Source: Selaginella moellendorffii
Taxonomy: Eukaryota > Streptophyta > Lycopodiopsida > Selaginellales > Selaginellaceae
Direction of reading: 5' to 3'
NCBI RefSeq assembly: GCF_000143415.4
Contig: NW_003314320.1
Location: 4,466-68,465 of the forward strand
Length of the DNA stretch: 64,000 nt
This document shows, piece after piece, positions 57,398-64,000 of this stretch. Below the pieces are notes generated by a model. The model worked only from the letters and a program-made list of their open reading frames with translations, was not told where the DNA came from and made no database searches. A program made the translations under genes and the position numbers. Positions within the stretch are counted from its first letter, which is position 1. Each line of letters begins with the position of its first letter.

Positions 57398-58920
57398 TTC
57401 GTAGAAACCTGCAAGCTTTGGGATCATGGTGAGCTGTTACGTTTTTCTCATCCGTAACTCTCCTTTCTCCTTTCTCATCCGTAACCCATCCTTTCTCATC
57501 CGCTAATCTCTTTTTCCCTTGTTTGTTTTCTTCTTTTTCCAGCAGGAATCGTTCAAAGCTTGAGTTAGTTGGACGATCATGATGTTGCACGGGGAGAGAT
57601 GGAAAAATATTGACAATATAGTGTGTTGTGAAGGTGTTGGTGTCTGATGAGGTCATGAATATGTGGTGGCTCTAAATGTGGAGGTTAGATTTCCAATGTA
57701 AGAAAATTCAGCCAAAACTGTAGTAGGGAATTCTTCCTACGACAATCTTTGGACAATTGTTGAAAAAATGAGGAACAAAAAAGTAATTCCATATAGTTAC
57801 CTGTGACACATCTATGGCCAAACAAAAGTAAATAAGGTTTTCAAAATGATGAGATAGTTGGAGAAAGTATCTCCACTATCAGAACAATAGAAACCATTCT
57901 AGGCATATTCTAAAATATTTTTTAATCTAACAGCTGGTGACTTCTCCTTTAAATTTTTCTCTAATTCGTTAGTAATAACATTTAATTTTAATATTCTTAG
58001 TTATCACTAATATAAGTTATGTTTACCATCTATGAGTGTGAGTGTTAGCAACTTTTAAGGTTTTCGCTTTCTCTCACTCCTTCAATAGATTAACAATTAT
58101 ACATGGACTTTTTGGCCTCTACTTTCTAGTTCCTTGCTTGAGATCTAACACAATCCTTGAAGAGCACCTCCCACACAAATAACTCTTGGATAAAAATCAA
58201 AGCAATCTTAGTAAAAGTCATGTAATATTCTTGGCCACCAAAGCCTAGCTTAAAGCTTTTTCCACAAAAGTACTTGCATTTTAATGGAATGATTATTTTA
58301 ATTTTCAACATTATAATATATGTCATAAATTGCCATGCACTCTATGATATATTTTAATTTCTGAAAAGTTTTCTTTATGTCAAGAGTGCTTTAACATTTT
58401 TTATACAAGCCAACATAGTTCATCTGGAGAGCTGGGATCTTACTGGATTAGTTGATTAAAGAATACCACTTTTAAGGATTATATTATAGGGATTTCTTTA
58501 TATTTAAAATTTATCTAATTTATCAATTAAAATATAAGCTTAATCATTCATATTAGAAAATGTATATATATATAGGAAAATAAAATATATTATTATTGAT
58601 TACTAACAAATATTATAAACTGAATCTTTATATAAAGCACACCTATAGAAAAAATTATTACTATTACAGAATAATTATTTAATTTTTACTATTTTAATGA
58701 AAATCAGTCTTTAACTTAAAAAAGAAAACTCATGAAAAATATGCGTTGAAGCAATATAATTTGAATATAAGTTTAGTCTCATGTTCTCATTCACTGAAAT
58801 CATACCTCGTCACCTATATCTTCTCACTAAGATCTTGTGCAATATATACAGAATAAGCGATGTAATTCCATTTGATTTAGACAAATGACTTTAAAATAAT
58901 GCTAATGACAAAGCCGGCCG
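57398..58920. other. 3' flank of gene 2 and AT-rich spacer
   Basis: 57590-57720 matches the flank of the 59-kb pseudogene (59690-59830). 57720-58920 is AT-rich with no frame, repeat or RNA gene that I recognise. A tandem TCTCATCCGTAA(C) word occurs three times at 57446-57500. Confidence 0.5.
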
Positions 58921-58943
58921 GAAATTAATGAGAACTGTTTTAA

Positions 58944-59600
58944 AACTAGTTTTGCCGAGCCAGCCGTGGTGCCGAGATCTACGCCCCAGCACGCCCATTT
59001 CCTGGAGGGACTCAAAGATTTCCAGCAGGCAGGTGTTGCAGGACGCCAGCGTGGACGCCAGCGCCTTCCATCCGGAGAGGAATGGCTTCGTGGCGAGCGC
59101 GATCAGAGCTTACAGCTTCCACCACAATCTGGTGATCAGGCCAGACGATGTGTGGCGCGCCATCGCTGTCCAGTTTGGATTCTTCGTCAATGGCAATGCC
59201 GAGGCGCTGCGATCCATCTTTGTGGATCACGAGGGCAAGAAGGTGCTGGTTGTGACCCAGGCAGCCACGCTCCACAGCGCCGACTATGGTCGCCTATGAC
59301 TGGAGCTCAAGAAGAATGCCAAGGACGAGAAAGTTTGTGACTGGATCTTGCGGAGCTTCTCGACATGGATTGTGTTCTTTCTTTTGCTTTTGCTATGATA
59401 AGAACTTCCAGGTTCAAACTTGAATGCGGGATTCCATACGTGACTCTTCTGGGAACCATAACATTTACCAGTCTTTCATGTTTGCGGGACACATCTGAAC
59501 CGAAGTTGTGGAGGATGACAACTAAGGGATTTCTCCAAAGAGCAATCCATGACTCTGAAGGACAAGGCCAAGGCAAAGCCCAGCGATGTCTTCTTTTAGC
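58944..59600 (+). pseudogene. DUF4419-like pseudogene with large internal deletion
   Basis: 58984-59290 keeps exon 1 text (HHNLVIRPDDVW, FFVNGNAEALRSIFVDHEGKK). A short deletion then breaks LLAREMS, and the exon 1 end is lost after 'CDWIL.SFST'. The exon 2 start is present (CGIPYVTLLGT, 59429-59458). The frame then jumps straight to the 'FMFAGH' region (59475), so some 300 bp are gone. It ends near 59600. The high identity to gene 2 suggests recent decay. Confidence 0.85.
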
Positions 59601-60290
59601 TCGTGGAAACCTAGCTTTTAGCTCATCTCTTTTTCTTCTTTCCTGTGACACGTTCCTTGAGTCAGGCCCGACGACATCGCGAGTTTCAACGGTGTGGTGT
59701 GAATTTCCTATGGAAAAATATCGACGAAACAGTGTTTGTGTGTTGGTGTGTCGTTGTAAATGGGACTTTTTTGTGGCCATATCGAGGTTAGATCTTCCAT
59801 GGAGAAAAATTCAGACAAAGCTGTAGCATGGAATCCTTCCTTTTTCTTAGAATCAAAGACAAACTGACGATATTTCCGCATGAGCACGATGTTGAAGTCT
59901 TCTTTGTGTTGTGACAAGGTGCCAACTTTGTTGGCTTTTTCTTTGAACTGTGCTTAGTGCAGCCTTATATCATCTAAGGAAACGCCCCAAGCAACAGGGT
60001 ACCGCTTTGTCAACTGTAAATATGCTTTTAGGACGCGTCTGGAAGCTGAAGCAGTCCGGGCCAACGTCAGGCCAATTCGTGTTGATTGTTTCTCGCAATT
60101 GACCCGATCTCCTCCTTTTTCTCTCAGGGGTGCTTTAAAAGCTAACACCAAGCACACAAAGGGCAGAAAAGAGACACCATCTCCTGGGAGCGACAAATTG
60201 AGGGCTTTGGAGCTGGGCTTGGATAGATTGGAAAAAAAGGAAAGGTGGTGGAGGCAAGAAATCCAAGGGAGTATTTCTGTTTGGGATTTT
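59601..60290. other. DUF4419 3' flank repeat and extensin upstream region
   Basis: 59688-60040 is shared with 55490-55830 and 57590-57720. 60041-60290 should hold the extensin promoter and leader; a TTTAAAA at about 60134 is a possible TATA-like site. No other gene. Confidence 0.4.
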
Positions 60291-60325
60291 GATCAGGTAG
60301 AGAGGATGGGCAGCCGCCATTTTGC

Positions 60326-61300
60326 ATGGCGCTGCTGGTTGCTGCTTTTGTGCTGTTGANNNNNNNNNNNNNNNNNNNNNNNNNNNNNNNNNNNNNNNNN
60401 NNNNNNNNNNNNNNNNNNNNNNNNNNNNNNNNNNNNNNNNNNNNNNNNNNNNNNNNNNNACCACATTACTACTACAAATCCCCACCACCACCATACTACA
60501 AGTATGAATCGCCTCCTTACAAGTATGAATCTCCGCCACCGCCACACTACTACTATAAATCCCCACCACCACCACATTACTACTACAAATCCCCGCCACC
60601 ACCATACTACAAGTATGAATCGCCTCCTTACAAGTATGAATCACCGCCACCGCCACCATACAAGTATGAATCCCCACCACCGCCACCATACAAGTATGAG
60701 TCGCCACCGCCGCCACCATACAAGTATGAGTCACCGCCACCACCACCATACAAGTACGAATCACCACCTCCACCTCCATACAAGTACGAGTCCCCGCCTC
60801 CACCTCCATACAAGTATGAGTCGCCCCCACCGCCTCCTTACAAGTATGAATCTCCACCGCCGCCACCATACAAGTACAAATCGCCACCTCCACCTCCATA
60901 CAAGTATGAGTCACCCCCACCACCTCCTTACAAGTATGAATCCCCACCTCCGCCACCATACAAGTATGAGTCCCCACCTCCGCCACCATACAAGTATGAA
61001 TCGCCACCTCCCCCTCCATACAAGTATGAGTCGCCCCCACCGCCTCCTTACAAGTATGAATCCCCACCTCCGCCACCATACAAGTATGAATCGCCACCAC
61101 CGCCTCCATATTACTATAAATCTCCACCGCCTCCTTATTACAAGTATGAGTCTCCACCACCACCATACTACAAGTACGAGTCTCCACCTCCACCTTACTA
61201 TTACTACAAATCCCCACCGCCTCCATACTACAAATATGAATCCCCTCCACCACCTTACTACAAGTATGTATCGCCACCTCCACCAGCTTACAAGAAGTAA
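60326..61300 (+). CDS. Extensin-like cell wall glycoprotein (gap inside)
   Basis: Starts MALLVAAFVLL, the hydrophobic core of a signal peptide, then runs into 100 N (60360-60459). After the gap come about 280 residues of SPPPPP/YKYE repeats: a block of YYYKSPPPP and YYKYESPP, then about 17 units of a ten-residue repeat YKYESPPPPP, then mixed YYKYESPPPP units ending PPPPAYKK. Ser-Pro(4-5) is the hydroxyproline-arabinosylation site of extensins and YxY supports tyrosine cross-linking in the wall. The frame running across the gap is accidental, since the gap length is nominal. An ATG at 60306 lies in another frame. A poly(A) signal follows at 61379. Confidence 0.88.
   Translation: MALLVAAFVLLXXXXXXXXXXXXXXXXXXXXXXXXXXXXXXXXXXPHYYYKSPPPPYYKYESPPYKYESPPPPHYYYKSPPPPHYYYKSPPPPYYKYESPPYKYESPPPPPYKYESPPPPPYKYESPPPPPYKYESPPPPPYKYESPPPPPYKYESPPPPPYKYESPPPPPYKYESPPPPPYKYKSPPPPPYKYESPPPPPYKYESPPPPPYKYESPPPPPYKYESPPPPPYKYESPPPPPYKYESPPPPPYKYESPPPPPYYYKSPPPPYYKYESPPPPYYKYESPPPPYYYYKSPPPPYYKYESPPPPYYKYVSPPPPAYKK
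60360..60459. other. Assembly gap (100 N)
   Basis: Exactly 100 N, a conventional placeholder. It sits at the start of a repeat-rich exon, where short-read assembly commonly fails. True length is unknown. Confidence 0.98.
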
Positions 61301-61378
61301 AAAAGTTTCATGTTGTGTTCCCTGGATTCAACATAATAAGATGTGTTGTGAAAGAAAGCAGAACGATTTTTTCATATA

Positions 61379-61384
61379 AATAAA
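61379..61384 (+). terminator. Poly(A) signal after the extensin gene
   Basis: AATAAA, 79 bp after the stop codon. The same 225-bp interval (61301-61524) separates the convergent polymerase gene, so both 3' ends share it. Confidence 0.5.
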
Positions 61385-61524
61385 GACCGGAAAATGCTTC
61401 GTTATATATTCCCGAGTCATGAGCTTGCTGATTGCTGCTATAGTATATCTTCAGAGGCATGAATCCCCTCTACTTGGAAACCTTATATATGATAGAGATG
61501 TCCAAGATGAAAAGCCTCTATGTT

Positions 61525-64000
61525 CTAAAAGTCCCAGCGCTGCTCTTGCAGTTCGGCTTCCGACAGATCCTTCTGTGCTTTTTTCCGTCGATAGAAGATT
61601 GGGCAGTCGCGACTGCAGACACAATGCCTTTGTTAGTTGAGGCATAAACACTACTACAGTGCTCAACCTTGTGCACAAAACGTCTTGATGTAAAGATCCT
61701 TGGCACCGCTGGCATTGAGTCCACAGCCTTCCAAATAGCTGCTCCAAATCCCTCACTGCGTGACAGCAGTAGCGTTAGTGCTGACGGTATATCAGAACCT
61801 ACCATTTGCAACAGTTCTCTGGTATAGCTCCGCTTCACGGCCGCTGCAGTGTTTACACAATGGTGTGTCGCCGCCACTATCGTCAAAAGGACGAGTGACA
61901 AATCAGCTACAGTTAAATAGTAGGAGCTTGTACCTGATTATAGCTTTGCAGCCCAGACAGGTTAGTTGCTTTTTCGCGAACTTCATAATGCCACTGTTGG
62001 AGGGCGTTGTGATATACACGGAGCGAGTGTGGCTCCCGTGGAGAAGCTCCTTGCTCGCATTCTTGAGAATTGGTTCGAATATCCGGAGCAGTGGCTGCGA
62101 CTCATAATCTTAGCGCACAAACACATCTCAGTCTTTTGTGGTACCTTACTCAGCTGATTTTCCAGATAGTACTGAGGATCGATGGGAATGTTATTTTCCA
62201 AGACATAGATTGGATCCTCAGACCGCTCATATGCCTGCGAAAGGAGATAATTTAAAGAGACAGCAGATCAATGAACAAAAACATACAACCTTAGCTCCCT
62301 TTGCGGCTTTAATTATGACGTAAGGAACACGATCGCCTACATTTGGAGCAGTGGCTGCATCACGCTGTTGAGTTTGAGACAAGTCAGAGGTCGATCTCAT
62401 GTACTAATTTAGAGGCACATACCTTACGCATACGCTCAGCAAGCTCAACATGAGCAGCCTTGACGGCATAATCATCGCCAGTTTTTGTGAGGCCCTGAAA
62501 CAAGCCGTGAGGTACAGATACAAGTACTATTCACATGATACCTTTGTGATAACAAGAAGTGATAGATCCATACGATTCATCAGCAAGTCCGAAATCATGC
62601 CCTTAACAAAGTCCACAGCTCCAGGCACATCTCGATCAACAAGAATCTTGTGGAGGCTTTGAGTCACCACATTTTTTACTAGTAAACAATTATCTCGCCG
62701 AACCGTTTCAATTCCTAAAATGTACAACAAGAAAAACACACATTAAGTAGATACTGTAGCACAATGTCATAATACCTTTCGTGTCCATTTTGTCGTATTT
62801 TGCGGGCTTCGTCCAAAGTAGGCCTGCATACCTCTTTTTGCTAATCAGCAAATAGGGGAAGTACACTTTCTCAAATTCCAACTTGATAGGCTGCAAATAC
62901 CCGAAAAAAACATCAGTGGAGAAAACATACAATGAAGGCAAAACCTTGGTAAATGTCTCGCTGATATAATCAGCCGCCTCCCTTCCAAGATTCATGGCGT
63001 CCTCAACGGTAGAGACACCAAATTGAACCATTACTGAATCCGTATCCCCGTAGATCACCTGAAAACAGTAAGAGAAGATCAAATCCTGAGAATTCTACAA
63101 AGCCGAGCATGTACTTCTGCATTGTTGTCATATTTGTTGCTTGTGTTGAAACGTCCTTCCACGAGGGTTTTGGTGTGTTCAATCATCTGCCTTCCTGCAA
63201 CTCTCGTTCTATTAAAACCAACAAAACAAAACGGATGAGATTGTACCATAGCTAGTTACGCTGGATGAAATTTCAAGGCAAGGAAGCTGGCCAACTGTTG
63301 CGCCTGTGAATCCATAGACTGAGTTCGCACTAACCTGGCACAATATTGTTAAGAGACCATAATCCGGGAGATAACTTCAAAACTAACCTTGAGAGCTAGC
63401 TGCCGACCGTCCAACACGGCTTTTTCAAGTGAATCGGTAGCTTCCTGCAATGATTTGATAAGTTAAGCTTAACGTTCTTCTTAAAATCACCTTCAGGTCG
63501 GCTCTGGCTCGCTTTCTGGCAGCAAGCAGTTCCTCTAAGATTTCAGGAAGGATCCCCTGAAAATTAATGTCAAAATCATCATATATAAGCACATAGAGCT
63601 ATTACTTTCTCCATATTTGTTTTGACAAACATTTCACCAGACGGCGTTTTGTTAACATTTTCTGGTGCTATGTTCAATCTGGCTTGATCCTCCGTTCTAA
63701 CCTGAATAAAACAAGTAATTCCACAATCAAATACACAATATGGAGTACAGTACCAAGGTGCAATAGCAAAGATTGTAAGCCATCATAATTGATGGGTACA
63801 GTGATGCAAAATCAAGCGTGGCAATTGGCTTTTCGTAAAATCCAGCCCTTGCTTCTAGAACCTGTAACGCAGCAGCGTTTATAAAAATCGATTCAAAAGC
63901 CCGAACTACTTACGGTTGCACCTTCAAAGGTTTCCTGCCCAGCCCCTTGTCCCTTAATGTTTGGCACGACAAAGTTTCGTTGTCTGCATTTTCTTAGAAT
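61525..64000 (-). CDS. POLD1: DNA polymerase delta catalytic subunit (3' part)
   Basis: Seventeen exons on the minus strand: 63914-64000 (partial), 63754-63861, 63606-63701, 63491-63556, 63388-63444, 63247-63334, 63115-63194, 62945-63058, 62776-62890, 62542-62714, 62423-62494, 62290-62364, 62145-62234, 61934-62094, 61803-61876, 61668-61755 and 61525-61612. Introns are mostly near 50 nt, some 130-160. Family B polymerase motifs: A ([14 protein letters not shown]), B ([13 protein letters not shown]) and C (YGDTDS). The C-terminus has CysA (CLGC...CKHC) and CysB (CQRC...CTSRDC), the latter an Fe-S site that binds accessory subunits in the family. It ends ELQEQRWDF. The N-terminal exonuclease part is outside the window. 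It is the replicative lagging-strand polymerase, nuclear. No lesions seen. Confidence 0.95.

Noticed and set aside
60460-61270. CRISPR-like regular repeat
   Set aside because: The regular units are 30-bp codon repeats of an extensin, with no unique spacers, in a plant genome.
60135-61283. Long minus-strand frame opposite the extensin gene
   Set aside because: It is an artefact of the repetitive codon pattern of the plus-strand proline-rich array and runs through the N gap.
60504-61379. Second plus-strand frame rich in His/Thr in the extensin gene
   Set aside because: It is an out-of-frame reading of the same repeat; the SPPPPP frame has the signal peptide start and family features.

Overview
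The window looks like a retrotransposon-rich intergenic-to-genic stretch of a plant nuclear genome, most likely a lycophyte such as Selaginella. The evidence is a plant extensin gene, a plant-type PPR (pentatricopeptide) relic, introns of only about 50-60 nt in the well-resolved genes, Ty3/gypsy and Ty1/copia retroelements primed by plant initiator tRNA-Met, and an expanded DUF4419-like family. The species name is inference; no search was run.

Layout. Positions 1-7542 hold a non-coding LTR element (C, plus strand, 5' part off the window) inserted into a decayed gypsy element (A). Next come a small five-exon gene of unknown function (7818-8449, minus), a DUF4419 remnant and an intact two-exon DUF4419-like gene (8914-10193). 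An almost complete gypsy element (B, 10767-15773, minus) follows, with 175-bp LTRs. The first copy of a duplicated block runs about 15.8-19.4 kb. After it lie a foldback-like region, a PPR pseudogene (20.8-21.9 kb), a zinc-finger-like gene (21.9-23.0 kb), another gypsy fragment and a DUF4419 pseudogene (25.1-26.2 kb).

From 27.0 to 36.5 kb a decayed gypsy pol is split by a complete 7.1-kb non-coding LTR element (D, minus strand) of the same family as C, with LTRs, primer binding site and polypurine tract visible. 36.5-42.4 kb is AT-rich, gene-poor DNA with several old local duplications. A kelch-repeat gene (43028-45554) splices in phase into a 351-residue C-terminal region. It diverges from a short minus-strand ORF that may belong to the same unusual domain family. 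The second copy of the duplicated block (about 45.6-55.1 kb) carries several MITE-like AT-rich repeats and a Ty1/copia element (48016-52499).

The right end holds a second intact DUF4419-like gene (56038-57397), a deleted DUF4419 pseudogene (58.9-59.6 kb), an extensin gene broken by a 100-N assembly gap (60326-61300), and the 3' 17 exons of the DNA polymerase delta catalytic subunit on the minus strand (61525 to the edge).

No operon-like cooperation is expected here. The main stories are nested transposon insertion, local duplication of the DUF4419-containing block with micro-inversions, and a possible kelch fusion gene.
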